DNA of 64,000 nucleotides, from contig OZ024821.1 in NCBI GenBank assembly GCA_964016985.1, positions 85,963,535-86,027,534 of the forward strand, read 5' to 3'. The notes under the pieces were generated by a model. The model saw nothing but the letters and a program-made list of their open reading frames with translations, searched no databases and was not told the DNA's origin. The position numbers and the translations under genes were made by a program. Each line of letters begins with the position of its first letter. Position 1 is the first letter of the stretch. Source of the DNA: Anodontia alba. Lineage: Eukaryota > Mollusca > Bivalvia > Lucinida > Lucinidae. Shown here piece by piece: positions 1-10,887 of this stretch.

Positions 1-56
1 CCTCTTTTTTTTTCGTTTTCGTTTTTTTTTTTTTTTTTTTTTTTGTTTTTTTTTTT
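1..56. repeat. poly(T) tract
   Basis: Nearly uninterrupted T run at the window edge. It could be the tail of a retroposon on the minus strand that begins outside the window. Nothing else is recognisable beside it. Confidence 0.8.
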
Positions 57-315
57 TGTCTTCGTGTATATTGCTTTGATTGTTATTATTGTTTTAGCCC
101 GCATATCCTGTTAGGAAATGTATTTGCATGTATTAAAACTGGAAATTTCTTTAAATATATTTTTCAAACGTACTAGTCAGTGTAAAATAAAGTTCGAGCT
201 GTTGGGGCACTATGGAATAAGCAAGAAGAATGTTATTATCACAATATGCAAATATATTTGTATCCATATTTTTTTATTCTCATAATTGGACTAGATGACT
301 GTTTTCTTGTATCAC

Positions 316-594
316 ATTACGAAAACACGCCTATTCATATATATTGAAAATTTCACTACCAAAAACTGAAAGTTTTGAGGTAAAATTTCTGACATTTTTT
401 TCGTATTTCTGCTCAAAACATAGATTGTGGGTACTCGTTAGAATCGCCTCGCCGAGGCGGTCCTAACGAGTATCCACAATCTATGTTTTGAGCAGAAATA
501 AGAAAAATAATGTATACCCCTGTAAACCCAGTTTTACTATATAAAAGTGGGGTTTAAGGGGGTCAAAATTATATAGACATGTTGTCGTGATGAC
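316..594. mobile_element. Family A hairpin MITE, copy 1
   Basis: Imperfect terminal inverted repeats (left ACGAAAACACGCCTAT, right a degenerate reverse complement at 570-594) flank a ~90-bp near-perfect palindrome centred at about 452. The arms read GTGGGTACTCGTTAGAA then CGCCTCG and their reverse complement. No coding capacity. Other copies lie at 3702, 7350, 8500 and 9038. Mechanism class unresolved, because no clear target duplication was found. Confidence 0.8.
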
Positions 595-641
595 ATGTAG
601 ATTTTCCTGCACGATCGCTAGCTCATTGTCTAGCCAACAAT

Positions 642-642
<1 letters not shown>

Positions 643-709
<67 letters not shown>
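643..709. repeat. (CA)n microsatellite
   Basis: About 33 uninterrupted CA dinucleotides directly beyond family A copy 1. The Cys-Val reading frame across it is an artefact of the repeat. Confidence 0.98.
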
Positions 710-711
<2 letters not shown>

Positions 712-715
712 CTTT

Positions 716-1076
716 AAAAAAAATAATACAGCATAAATTCAAAAATCGAGAGCCTGAGACGTGTTGGGAATCAGTTCATTAAGGAAGGTTTTCGTTATCC
801 GCACACAATGAAAACTCATTTCCGCATCAGTCCAAGATCCTGGTCATAATGAATAGTTGCTGTAGACTTTTCATTGGCACTGGCCTTACGTGTAGCAATC
901 CACAGATTTTCTTATGGCCTGACTTCATTTATGTTAATTCAACGACATGAAAAACAGTTATTTTAAGCATTGTTTTTCAATAGCAAAATAGCAAGAGAAA
1001 GATAGGCGTGGTGTGGGGAGGGGCGGGAGGAAAAGCTAAAGATGGTGGCGTCAATTACAAGTGTTGCGTCTAATGC
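716..1076. other. No recognisable feature
   Basis: Unique-looking AT-rich DNA. No supported coding region, RNA gene or repeat was seen. Confidence 0.5.
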
Positions 1077-1427
1077 GTGTTTTCTCGTAGACAATGCTCA
1101 CTCAGACAGGCCACACAGAAGAACAGCTTTAGTTTTCTGCAACACCACGGACAGACGAACTCATCCTTCTTAGAGACTTCAATTGAAGACTCAGTATACA
1201 GACCACAAAACCCGGGAAGGAATGATTATATCAGAAAGAGCATAACAGTCGAGTCAATGTCTTCACCTCTTAAAGAAATGTACAGAACGAGGCGTTCTGA
1301 TCACCAGTACAGTGTTTCGTCAGTCAAATCGCAGAAACACTTCTTAGATTCATTCTCTAAACACTGGCATCTCGCTGATAAAGTTATTTGCACAGGAAGA
1401 GGAAGGACAAGCTGGATATTAGAATGA
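1077..1427 (+). other. Unrecognised open frame, possible exon
   Basis: A 116-codon open frame, long for AT-rich noncoding DNA and without low-complexity sequence. It has no in-frame ATG at its 5' edge. A possible splice acceptor (TTTTCTCGTAG) ends at 1090, so an exon of an unidentified gene would begin near 1091. The product is polar and rich in Ser, Arg and Lys. No domain is recognisable, and no partner exons were found on either side within the window. It could equally be an old repeat or pseudogene fragment. Confidence 0.25.
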
Positions 1428-1774
1428 CAAAGACTATGTATATGTGGTAGATTATTGGACTGACCTCAGGTTTATAGTCAGCAAATTCAACGTGCACATT
1501 CAACCTGCAAAACGACCGCAATACAAGAAAGCAACAAAAGAGGCTTGATGTCTTCAAGGTGAAGCAAGACTGCAAGAGGCAAGCACTTGTTAGCCCCACA
1601 TCTCGCAGACATCAAGACAAATTTGGTGAGAATGACAAAGAAATACTAGGGCTTCTAGTGTAAAATACCACCAACAGAAGACATGCCTCACTATATTTAT
1701 TCAAAAAACAAGAACATCTTGTTCAGAAAGATGGGAAAGGCTGAATGTTTACTTCGAGAGGATCGTTTTCAAAT

Positions 1775-2088
1775 TACAGTCGACTCTCGTTATCTCGAAG
1801 TCCATCTGAATCTGAAATACTTCGAGATATCCGGACCTCGACATATCAGATTTGTAGAATTGAGGAAAAAATAAATCGAATAACCACATTGAGAAAATGA
1901 ATATGTTATTTGACTCCTGAAGTTAGAAGTGTATTGAAAATATTGTGGAAAAGAGGAGAAATCGCCCCTTAGGAGCAATTTCTCCTCTTTTCCACAATAT
2001 TTCCATATTAAAACAGAGACTAGATTTTCACGTCGAGATAAGCGGTTATTCGAGATAAGCGAAATCGAGATAATGAGAGTCGACTGTA
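1775..2088. mobile_element. Family D MITE (TA target site), copy 1
   Basis: TIRs begin TACAGTCGACTCTCGTTATC and are flanked by TA, as in Tc1/mariner/pogo (Tigger-like) elements. The centre is a long hairpin with arms containing TTGTGGAAAAGAGGAGAAAT. Non-coding, ~310 bp. Other copies start at 4785, 47847, 48472 and 49573. Superfamily is inferred from the TA site and the TIR style. Confidence 0.85.
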
Positions 2089-2276
2089 CTAAACTTGTGT
2101 TCGTAATGATCTGAAAGGAGAATCGACGTTTTGAATTACATACTAATTTTTAAATCATTAATCTACAAATGTATTTGAAGAACTAATATACATGTCCTCG
2201 TTTTAAAACGTTTAGTACGCTCGTAAATGTTAGAGCTTCAAATAACTGTACTCGTTTACCGATTACCACTTGTCTT

Positions 2277-2278
<2 letters not shown>

Positions 2279-2344
<66 letters not shown>

Positions 2345-2375
2345 TTTATTTTTTTTTTTTTTTTTTTATTTATTT
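2279..2375. repeat. (TG)n microsatellite followed by T-rich tract
   Basis: About 31 TG units run directly into a T-rich stretch. No gene. Confidence 0.97.
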
Positions 2376-2809
2376 TTTTTTTAGGGGAGAGGAGAATATA
2401 AAGGACCAATAAAACAAGTATTAGATATTCACTGAATACGAGGGTTCGTCAGGATAGAATATCATATTAATTCAATTCATTCGTTTTTAACATATCAAAA
2501 AAAAAAAGATGTCTTCACTAACTGTATCAGTGTCGGTTCTCATCGAGAACCATTGTCAGACTGTGACCTTGACCTGGTAATGTCACGAACTGCTTAATTG
2601 GAATATGTTAAACGAATCAACTAGATTAAGTATTCGATATCTCAGAGTTTTAATTGTACATGTTTATGGTCCGCATATGCAGTCTAAAACAATATTTTGT
2701 TGTTCACTGGCTAATAAATGAGACGGTATGCTAATTTGTTCTCTATATGTCAATAAACGACACAAAAGGACCAAGAAATCACGCTGGAATCGTAAGCTGA
2801 TTGAATTAT
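2376..2809. other. No recognisable feature
   Basis: AT-rich intergenic sequence with no supported gene. A short inverted pair, GGTTCTCATCGAGAACC, lies near 2536-2552. Confidence 0.4.
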
Positions 2810-2968
2810 ATGAGCCGTCTCATCTGGACCTACGCCGTTTGACATTCAGTCTTTCAACTTTACATATAAACGTCTTTCCAAACGATAGTTTGTTAAAATA
2901 AAAAAAAAAAAATGAATAAAAAAAACAGACGACAAATGTAGTCTGAAATTTGGCGCCGAAAGAGTTAA
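2810..2968 (-). mobile_element. TTAA-class MITE, truncated
   Basis: Inverted partial copy of the element at 3237-3410. It shares the block that includes GAGCCGTCTCATCTGGA and the CGAAAGAGTTAA terminus. It ends in TTAA at 2965-2968. The other terminus is missing. Confidence 0.7.
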
Positions 2969-3236
2969 AGACTACAGATGAGGCGGAGTTGATACATTTG
3001 ATAGATTTTCGGCCATTTGTTAGAAAGGTGACAACTTTTGTTTGCTTTCCTTGGCAGCAAGGCCATTTTGAAAAGTGGTCTACTCCAAAAGAAAAGAATT
3101 TGACCCCAAAGGGAGCAAAGTCTTTCCTTTTAGAGTAGACCCCTTGTGAGCAATGTTTCCTTTTAGAGTACACCCTTTTCAGAAGGAAAGCAACACAATT
3201 TCCACAGTTGTCGCCCTTGAAAGTGTATCAATCCCC
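2969..3236. mobile_element. Family L inverted-repeat element, copy 1
   Basis: An imperfect hairpin built on TCTACTCTAAAAGGAAAG-like arms, with an end reading AGTGTATCAATCCCCTTAA. It lies between two TTAA-class MITEs, whose TTAA sites coincide with its terminus. Related copies: 4116-4357, 32355-32640, 46128-46497, with fragments at 3468-3670, 35192-35340, 42610-42770 and 51770-51910. Confidence 0.6.
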
Positions 3237-3410
3237 TTAACTCTTTCCATGCCAATTTTCAGACGACATTTCTTTTTTTAACAAACTATAGCTTGAAAAG
3301 ACGTTTATATGTAAAGTTGAAAGACTGAATGTCAAACATGAGCCGTCTCATCTGGATCTATGCTGTTTGCAAAAGCCTATTATTATCGCCTGTGGCAGCG
3401 AAAGAGTTAA
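3237..3410 (+). mobile_element. TTAA-class MITE
   Basis: TTAA at both ends, with TIRs TTAACTCTTTC and GAAAGAGTTAA. Non-coding. The TTAA duplication is characteristic of piggyBac-type transposition, so a piggyBac-like origin is inferred. It sits exactly on the TTAA that closes the neighbouring family L element. Confidence 0.8.
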
Positions 3411-3467
3411 AAAGGTCTAGTTTTCGGAAACAGCTACCTGTGCTGCATTTGTTTTATGATTAAGAAG

Positions 3468-3670
3468 AATGGATCTACCTTCAAGGAAAACAAATCTGTG
3501 AACATTGTTTTTGTTCCATTCTGAAACCATTTCTCCAACTTAAAGGAAAGATAACTCTTTTATTTTATAGTAGACTCCTTTTCAGAAGGAGAATGATGTG
3601 CAGGAGAGCAAACAGGTTATCTCCCTTTTGAAGAATGGCGGCAAATATACCAAGTGTATCTAGTCTCCTA
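3468..3670. mobile_element. Family L fragment
   Basis: Degenerate copy with GGAAAGATAACTC and GTAGACTCCTTTTCAGAAGG blocks and a decayed hairpin. Confidence 0.45.
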
Positions 3671-3701
3671 AAAAATAAATTACGCTGCAACTAGGCAATA
3701 C

Positions 3702-3972
3702 ATCACGAAAACATGCCTATATAATTTTGTCTCCTTAAACCCCACTTATATAGTAAAACTGGGGTTTACAGGGGTATAATTCTTCTTCTTATGTTTGCTC
3801 AAAAATAGATTGTGGGTACTCGTTAGAACCGCCTCGCCGATGCGGTTCTAACGAGTACCCACAATCTATGTTTAGAGCAGAAATATGAAAAATATGAGAT
3901 TTTTTTATCTGAAATTTTTCAGTTTTTGGAGGTGAAATTTTCTATATATTTGAACATGCGTGTTTTCGTAAT
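3702..3972. mobile_element. Family A hairpin MITE, copy 2
   Basis: The most complete copy. Left end ATCACGAAAACATGCCTATA, right end ATGCGTGTTTTCGTAAT. The central palindrome spans roughly 3793-3885, with arms carrying GTGGGTACTCGTTAGAACCG. Confidence 0.9.
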
Positions 3973-4115
3973 AACGAGGGATGACGAACATTTCGTTTGA
4001 CGCATCATGAGAAAATGTGCCATATGTCAAACAATGCAAACAATGAAGGCCTATCCCAGCAGCTTCATTCATACAGCCCGTGATCAGAGCTTTAATCCTT
4101 CATTGTTTAGGTTCT

Positions 4116-4357
4116 TAAGGGACTAGTCTACATTTGGTACATTCTCTCTGCCATTTATTTATGGGAGACAAGTTTTGCGACTTCCTATTCGGTTTTCTGC
4201 ACACCAATCCCCTTCTGAAAATTGATCTACTCTAAAAGGAAAGAATTTGTTCCCAATGGGGAGCATTGTTTTCCTTTTGGAATAGACCCGTCTTCAGAAG
4301 AGTCAAAACAATTTTGACAGAATTGCTACCCCTGAAAGCGTTTCTATCACCCTTACG
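4116..4357. mobile_element. Family L inverted-repeat element, copy 2
   Basis: Ends AAGGGACTAGTCTACATTTG and a matching inverted end near 4340-4357, with a central inverted pair around TCTACTCTAAAAGGAAAG. Confidence 0.65.
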
Positions 4358-4784
4358 AGTACAAATGTTTTATGTGTTTATAGTGAGCTGTACGGAGGCA
4401 CAGCCTTTACTGTTCGTATTTCATGGGGCAAGTTATTCGTGACTTGCTTCCATGTTATAATGTTACTTTTGTCATCATGGCAAACTGTGTCTTAAAGGTC
4501 AATATCTGAGTTACTTTCGATATAACCTTACTTTTTTGTATCAGAAAAGACAATATCCAAATAAAATGCAGCCACTCCTAGTTTGATTTAAAATGAAACT
4601 GAGGACTAAAATTTCAAAGTATTCTTGAGAAAACATTGTCTGAATAGGTAGTTTACTGACTAGGCTACGTAGCCAAGTTAAGTAAAGGGAGATAATTATG
4701 TTACCTGTTAAATACGGGTTATAACGTACAAAGTGTTATAGATATGGTATATTCGTATTTTAATGTATTTTTGTGGTTAACATG

Positions 4785-5099
4785 TACAGCTGACTCTTGC
4801 TATCTCGACCAAGCTTAGCTCGAATAACCGCTTATCTGGTCCCTGCCTAAACATGAAAATCTAACAACATGTAAAAAATATTGTGGAAAAGAGGAGAAAT
4901 TGCTCCTAAGCAATTTCTCCTCTTTTCCACAATATTTTCAATATATCTCTAACTTCAAGAGTCCTGTACATATACTTGTTAAATGTGGTTAATCGAATTA
5001 GTTTTTCCTCAATTCAGCAAATCTGATATGTCGAAGTACGGATGTCTCGAAGTATTTCAGAGAGTCCCTTGGAATTCGAGATAACGAGAGTCGACTGTA
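4785..5099. mobile_element. Family D MITE, copy 2 (inverted)
   Basis: TA-flanked TIRs (TACAGCTGACTCTTGCTATC; right end GAGAGTCGACTGTA) and a central hairpin with GGAGAAATTGCTCC. Confidence 0.85.
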
Positions 5100-5519
5100 T
5101 ATCTATTTCATAATGAGTGTGCAGTCTTAGGACTCACAATGACAACATATTTCATGTTTTGGAACGTTGAGTATCAGAACATTTCTTTAAGATAATTCTA
5201 CGAAAAATATATTTAAAAAAAAAGTTTGGGCTAAAAGTGATGTTCCTATGATGTTTGATATCTACATCTAAAATAACTCTGAATCAACCCTCATTACGTA
5301 AGCGGCCATCGAAGGCCTAGATCAGCCATTGCATCTGCACAGTCTTACATGAGCATTCGCTACTCGCTCACAGAAACGTTGGATATTGTAGAGTGTATAG
5401 TCAGAGAGCAACCCGGCTAGCATACGAGCGTAGTATTCTTTTTAAATATATATTGGACTGTTATCGGCTCGACAGGATTCGTGTCGGGCCGACAACGGTC
5501 CATTATACTGAAAATTTCA
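5100..5519. other. No gene; short palindrome
   Basis: Intergenic. It contains a short inverted pair, GGCTCGACAGGATTCG / CGTGTCGGGCCGAC, near 5466-5495. No supported gene. Confidence 0.4.
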
Positions 5520-5738
5520 ATGACTCGAATGCCGATGAAAACGATATGAAAATGCATGTTGTTTGTACTCATTAGAATCGCCTTATCAAGGCGATTCTAA
5601 TGAGTTCATTCAACATACCATTATTTTATAGAAGATCGAAAAGACATCTCTAAATTACCCCCATTTGCCTCCTGACCTGGGGTTTTGATTAACCCTCAGT
5701 GGACCGAACTACGCATCCAAGTTTGACTGAAGATTAAA
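5520..5738. mobile_element. Family I hairpin MITE, copy 1
   Basis: The central hairpin carries TACTCATTAGAATCGCCTT and its reverse complement. It is followed by the long right flank shared with the copies at 58082 and 62718, ending near CAAGTTTGACTG. Confidence 0.6.
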
Positions 5739-6390
5739 GTAAAAAGCTGGCTGATCTGAGCAACGCGTGTGAATACACAGTTTATGCTCGCATATGCCTC
5801 GAAACACCTTTTTCTCTTGGCGCGGATAAATTATTGTAACATTTCCTATTTCATTAATGTAGCTCCTGTAGGCAACAGCCCACAATCCAAATAAACTTAA
5901 ACACTTCTGTAACACCTGCTTAAGTTTTGGTAAACCATTGATGGATAAGTAAGCACCTGCTTAATTTCAGGTAAATCATTGATGGATTCAGATTGCTCCA
6001 AGGGTTCTGGTCAAGAGCGAAAAATTACCACACACTGGTTGGCGAAAAATAACTTTCTCATGAGATTTGATGTCATCTATGAGAAATACTAACATTAGTC
6101 ATAAGCAGTGGATATACGCCTTATCGGAGGTATTGATCAGAATGCGCAGTTTGGTCAAAAACCGATAAGGCAACTAAACCAAAATCCGTTAACCCTTTAC
6201 ACGTTTAGTATAACAACTGATCACAACTACAGCAGACGACATTTTGATTTTTTAAGTACTGACTAGGCTGCGCCATTGCCCTTGATACCTTCGAACGGGC
6301 AAATATATGAAAATCAGTTCCCTTAAAGGTCATGACCAATCCTCATGAACCAACGCCTGTCCTCGCAACTTTCGCAAATGCAACATTTGA
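5739..6390. other. No recognisable gene
   Basis: Intergenic. It includes the inverted pair CGCCTTATCGG / CCGATAAGGC (6118-6170) and a TTAACCCTTTACACG terminus-like motif near 6188, probably a degraded TTAA-class MITE. Confidence 0.4.
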
Positions 6391-6500
6391 TAAACTAATT
6401 AATTAATTACTTAATTAATTATTAATTAATTAATTATCAATTAATTAAGCAAGTAGGTAAATAAGTAAATAAGTTAGTAAGTTAGTTAGTTAGTTAGTTA
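6391..6500. repeat. (TTAA)n/(TTAG)n tetranucleotide repeat
   Basis: Imperfect AATT/TTAA units grading into TAAGT and TTAG units. Confidence 0.9.
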
Positions 6501-7340
6501 TAAAATACAACTATGTAATTATATATTCACTCTCTCATATCTCTAAGAATTGAACACATAGACTAAGAAAATGATGAGAAGCAGAAAAAATTGAATTGTA
6601 GGACTAATTCTTTCTCTAGTTTTCAAAAGAAAGTAAAAGAGTAAAGACCACAGGTACGTTGGTAAGTAAATTAAATTAAAACACAAATACCTCAAGTGTT
6701 CTTCAAATCTATTTAGGCTATTGAAAGGACGTTTCAAGGATCCTTATTGGAACTTATGAACAGTTTCATAATATTTGTGGTTATTTGAGGGATGACTGAA
6801 TTAAGCTATTAAACAGTATCAGTCTACCGTTTATAATTATATTTTCCGCATTTTTTGCGGGTATATGCACCTGGCCGATGACACGGCAGATTTTGTTTTT
6901 CATTGGACTCATGTGAAAAATCGCGTTATTTATTTACGTTAATTGATTTTCGAGTTCCGATGGTAATAATGATGTTATCCGATTGCTGACACATCACCAA
7001 ACAGTACATATGTTCTGGTTGGAGTTCAAATCTTGAAAATCATGATTGAAGTATTCGCAGCTCAAACCTTATATTGTTGCTCGTACATGAAATAAATATT
7101 TTAATTTGTTAACATATCATGAAAAGAGAATCCTATGGAAGCAGGCAATACATCAAACGAACGAAAATAGCGGACTTGGTTTTATTGAGTCTGTCCACGG
7201 ATAGTAAGGAAATCAACTTCCGTCTCATTTTACCTCAGCTTAGCCTCGGACAATGAAAAATGACACTTGGCAAACCCATTGGCTATACCTTGTGGGTATC
7301 AAATTATCAAAATGTTCCTATAAGTTCAAGAGATATTGCC
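6501..7340. other. No recognisable feature
   Basis: AT-rich intergenic DNA. No supported gene or repeat family was identified. Confidence 0.4.
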
Positions 7341-7827
7341 ATTTTGCTCATCACGAAAACAAACCTATATAATTTTGACCCCCTTAAACTCCACTTTTAT
7401 ATAGTAAAACTGGGGGTTTTAGGGATTTGCATTATTTTCTTATTTCTGCTCATTTTGCTCATCACGAAAACAAACCTATATAATTTTGACCCCCTTAAAC
7501 TCCACTTTTATATAGTAAAACTGGGGGTTTTAGGGATTTGCATTATTTTCTTATTTCTGCTCATTTTGCTCATCACGAAAACAAACCTATATAATTTTGA
7601 CCCCCTTAAACTCCACTTTTTATATAGTAAAACTGGGGGTTTTAGGGATTTGCATTATTTTCTTATTTCTGCTCAAAAACATAGACTGGCGAGGCGGTTC
7701 TAACGAGTACCCACAATCTATGTTTTCAGTAGCATTTTGGAAAATATCAGAATTTTTATCTGAAAACTTTCAGTTTTTTTATGGTGATTTTTTTTTTCAA
7801 AAGTTGAACAGGCGTGTTTTCGTAACG
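7341..7827. mobile_element. Family A hairpin MITE with triplicated left arm, copy 3
   Basis: The left arm (from ATTTTGCTCATCACG to CTTATTTCTGCTCA) is present three times in direct tandem, starting at 7341, 7452 and 7563 (period 111). The copies are almost identical. The hairpin core then follows but is truncated on its left side (only CTGGCGAGGCGG remains before the right arm). The right end CGTGTTTTCGTAAC is intact. The 147-codon frame across the tandem units is an artefact of their 111-bp period (3 x 37). Confidence 0.9.
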
Positions 7828-8256
7828 TGACCATGGACGGGCGGTCTCACAGGTTTATTATCGGACATTTTTCGAAAGTCGAAGTTTTAGCTGGTCGACT
7901 TTTGCGCTGGTCATCCAATTTTATCGAAATATCCCATACGGTACGACTTACAGCCATTTTCATATTTATCAGTTATGGCGTAGGCTTATGGTCTAGCAAT
8001 GAAAAACGCATTTGGCTAGATCTTAACTGTACTAGTCTTTGTGCAAAAAAAAAAAAAAATCATCAATGCACGAGTTGGTTATAGAACACACGCCGAAAGT
8101 CGACCTTACAGTCGGTCGGGTGGTTTTTTTGCGGGTCGAACAATGTGCAACACTGCTCAAGCATCCTAGCCCTGGGCTGAGCGATGATATCTGTTTTCAA
8201 ATCAATCCAAATGAGTCCAGCAATCCCATATGGCCAAGAAATATGAAATACACTAT
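7828..8256. other. No recognised gene; inverted motifs
   Basis: Contains scattered short inverted motifs around GTCGACTT / AAGTCGAC and one poly(A) of 13. Two overlapping short open frames have no recognisable domain and are not supported as genes. Confidence 0.35.
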
Positions 8257-8468
8257 TTAACGTTTAGCACTCTGGGTAAAAATTTCAGCAGACGACATTT
8301 CAAAGCATTTTTCTTATTTTTCCCAGAAAACAGGTTTTAACATTTCATGCAAATTGTCTCCATTGGAGACACTTTGCATGAATTGTCAAAACCTGTTTTC
8401 TGGATAAAATAAGAAAATACCATCAGTTTGTCATCTGCTGAATTTGCCGTGAGAGTAGTATAGGTTAA
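8257..8468. mobile_element. Family F MITE (TTAA class), copy 1
   Basis: TTAA at both ends (8257-8260 and 8465-8468). Sub-terminal motifs TTTAGCACTCTGGGTAAA and CAGCAGACGACATTT are repeated inverted at the other end. The central hairpin has arms CATGCAAATTGTCTCC. piggyBac-like by target site. Confidence 0.85.
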
Positions 8469-8499
8469 AAAGAAATTTTCATTGAGTATTCATTTTATC

Positions 8500-8767
8500 A
8501 TCACGAAAACATGCGTATATAATGTTGACCCCTTTAAACCCGCTTGTATATAGTAAAACTGGGGTTTACAGGAGTATACATTATTTATTTATTTATTTAT
8601 TTATTTAATTATTTATTTATTCTGCTCAAAAACATATAGTGTGGGTACTCGTTAGAACCGCCTCGCATCTGAGTAGAAATATGAAAAATATCAGAATTTT
8701 TATTTGAAACTTTTCATTTTTTGTTGGTAAAATTTTCAGTATATTTGAATAGGCTAGTTTTCGTAAT
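8500..8767. mobile_element. Family A hairpin MITE, copy 4
   Basis: Both termini present. The right half of the hairpin is deleted (GAACCGCCTCG is followed directly by CATCTGAGTAGAAATATG). A (TTTA)n expansion lies inside the left arm at about 8581-8620. Confidence 0.85.
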
Positions 8768-8800
8768 GGTCATTCTATTCCACTTCTGTTGCATAAAGAA

Positions 8801-8998
8801 GTGAGCCGGGGCACAGCATTTCCTACAAGACTACATGCTCACCCAGTGAAAAACTCAGTCGCTGTCCGACTGAAGACGCTTTGGGTCCTTGGCTACACAG
8901 ATCAGATTGAGCAAAAGGCTGATCTGAGTCTCCGCTTGGCGCACATACAATCTTGTAGGGAATGCTGTGCCACGAGGGCACATTTTCACATGGCTCAT
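8801..8998. mobile_element. Family K inverted-repeat element, copy 1
   Basis: TIRs GGGGCACAGCATTTCCTACA and TCTTGTAGGGAATGCTGTGC. The interior holds inverted blocks of the type GCTGATCTGAGTCTCCGCT. Non-coding. Confidence 0.75.
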
Positions 8999-9008
8999 AT
9001 ATATGAAA

Positions 9009-9490
9009 TGGGCCGGGACACAGCATTTCCTATAAGCATTACGAAAACATGCCTATTCAAATATATTGAAAATTTTACCACCAAAAAAATGAAAATTTTC
9101 AGATAAAAAAAATCTAATATTTTTCATATTTCTGCTCAACATAGATTGTGGGTACCTGTTAGAACCGCCTCGACGAGGCGGTTCTAACGAGTATCCACAA
9201 TCTATGCTTTTGAGCAAAAGAAGAAAAATAACGTATACCCCTGTATACCCAGTTTTACTATATAAAAGTGGGGTTTATAGGAGTAAAAATTATATAGGCA
9301 TGTTTACGTGATGATTGCATGTACGCCCAGCGAAGACTCAATTTCTGTCCGATTGAAGACGCTTTTGGGCCTTAGCTACACACAGAGTGCCCTGCGAAGA
9401 CACTGATCAGACCACGCGGATAAGCAGGCTGATCTGAGTCTCCGCTGAGCGAACATGCAATCTTGCAGCAAATGCAATGCCCCGGTTCAA
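9009..9490. mobile_element. Family K element, copy 2, split by a family A MITE
   Basis: The left end GGGCCGGGACACAGCATTTC (9009-9036) and the rest of the element (from about 9314, ending AATGCAATGCCCCGG) are separated by family A copy 5. Family A therefore inserted after family K here. Confidence 0.75.
9038..9313. mobile_element. Family A hairpin MITE, copy 5 (inverted, nested)
   Basis: Complete copy with an intact ~90-bp hairpin whose arms carry GTGGGTACCTGTTAGAACCG. It sits inside family K copy 2. Confidence 0.9.
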
Positions 9491-9634
9491 ACTATGAATT
9501 AATTAAGATATTTATCGTGGAAGTTCGTGAAGCATTTAGCCTTGTTCACTTCAAAGGATCAGCCTGCGCACCCATTGTCCGTTGAAGAAACATTGTATCA
9601 CTGACTAGCCAAAATGCGCCCAGTGAAGATTCTC

Positions 9635-9871
9635 GGCCCAGATGTTCAAAGCGTCGTTATCTTAACGAGCTCGTTAAGGGTCATTTCGTTAACTGTTTTA
9701 GCGGATTCAATTTACAATATTCTGATATTTTTTTTGCTGAAAAAATGTGAGTAGCTTTGCAAAAGCTACTCACATTTTTCAGCAAAAAATTGCAGAATAT
9801 TTGCATATCACTCGATGTTAATTTTAACGAATCGTTAACTAACGATGTCGTTAGCTTTGAACAACTGGGCC
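9635..9871. mobile_element. Family C MITE (CWG target), copy 1
   Basis: TIRs GGCCCAGATGTTCAAAGC and GCTTTGAACAACTGGGCC, with a central hairpin TGTGAGTAGC(TTTGCAAAA)GCTACTCACA. Flanks are CTC (left) and CTG (right), so this copy has a one-base mismatch in its duplication. Confidence 0.9.
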
Positions 9872-10887
9872 CTGGTGAGCAGTCGGATCTGAATCTTCGC
9901 TGGGCGCACGTGTCTGAAGCTACGTTTTCTGACATTGCGGCTCATTTCTAAGTACAGTATTGTTGTTTCTTTCGACCTGATGGAGGTGTGACATTCAGGT
10001 TTATTAAGCTGTACGAAGCTGGCTTAGCCTGTTCGGTTTTTAAGGTTTCTTTATCCTACTTGTTGTTTTGCACTCTGTTTTGCAAAATTTAGTTGGTTAA
10101 AAGTTCCTAAACTTTTAAAAAATGCGCGTGGATGTCTGAAAATAGTAACACATAAGACAGCTACTTTAAAGGTTCCATGTTCCCCCAAAAATAAACTCAT
10201 TCGCTTCGCTCGCTTGTTTTTTACACGCAAGTCTTAGAACACTAGTGAATTTTTCTCCGTAATCGATCAAAACAACCAAATAAACTCTTTATAATTACTT
10301 TTTCACTTAGTAACAAACACTCTTGAAACTGAGTAAGGCCTGCCTAAAAGAACTAATTTTATAGTGCTTTCTTGCATGATGAACGTGAAAACAAACAGGC
10401 GCTTAAAGTTTCTTGCTATTCTTTCTTTCTTCCCTCCTCCTTTCTTTTATTATTCCGTTTGGTTGTGCAAGTGACACTTCTAATGTCTAGATTCAGAATC
10501 GAGTGGGCCGAGTTCGAGTTCTGCAACAAGTGCTGAAAAAAGGACTCTAAACTTTTTTATCAGGACCTACACTGTGCGCATGAAATATATGTATTTAGAC
10601 AAAAAGCGGATAAATAAACTACAGACACCCAAAAAACCAGAAACGATCCTATCCAATCTATTTATAAGGAAGAAGGTTCTACAAGGCACCCGATGACCTG
10701 CATTAGATGTCTCCGAATGGGAAGAATCGATTATTTTATATTATTGCCAAGACCTTTGACGCTCCCTTCCCCTCGACCGGATCCAGCTCGAAACACTCCC
10801 ATCTTTTCTCAATTGTTTCGCTCCTTCCCAACCAATGCTCCTATAAAGATATGGATATGTATACTTTTCTGCTCTTTTGTCCAAATT
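9872..10887. other. No supported gene
   Basis: Intergenic. Overlapping short frames at 10693-10914 have no recognisable domain. Contains T/C-rich runs only. Confidence 0.4.

Noticed and set aside
481..705. Cys-Val repeat protein across the (CA)n tract, and a similar frame at 2227-2412
   Set aside because: Pure dinucleotide repeats give open frames automatically, and the flanks are MITE or noncoding sequence.
7260..7703. 147-codon open frame with an internal three-fold peptide repeat
   Set aside because: The repeats are the tandem 111-bp copies of a MITE arm. The period is a multiple of three, so the frame stays open by chance.
421..9240. CRISPR-like or rho-independent terminator palindromes
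   Set aside because: The palindromes lie inside TIR-bounded elements of several hundred bp with no regular spacers, in a genome with introns and SINEs.
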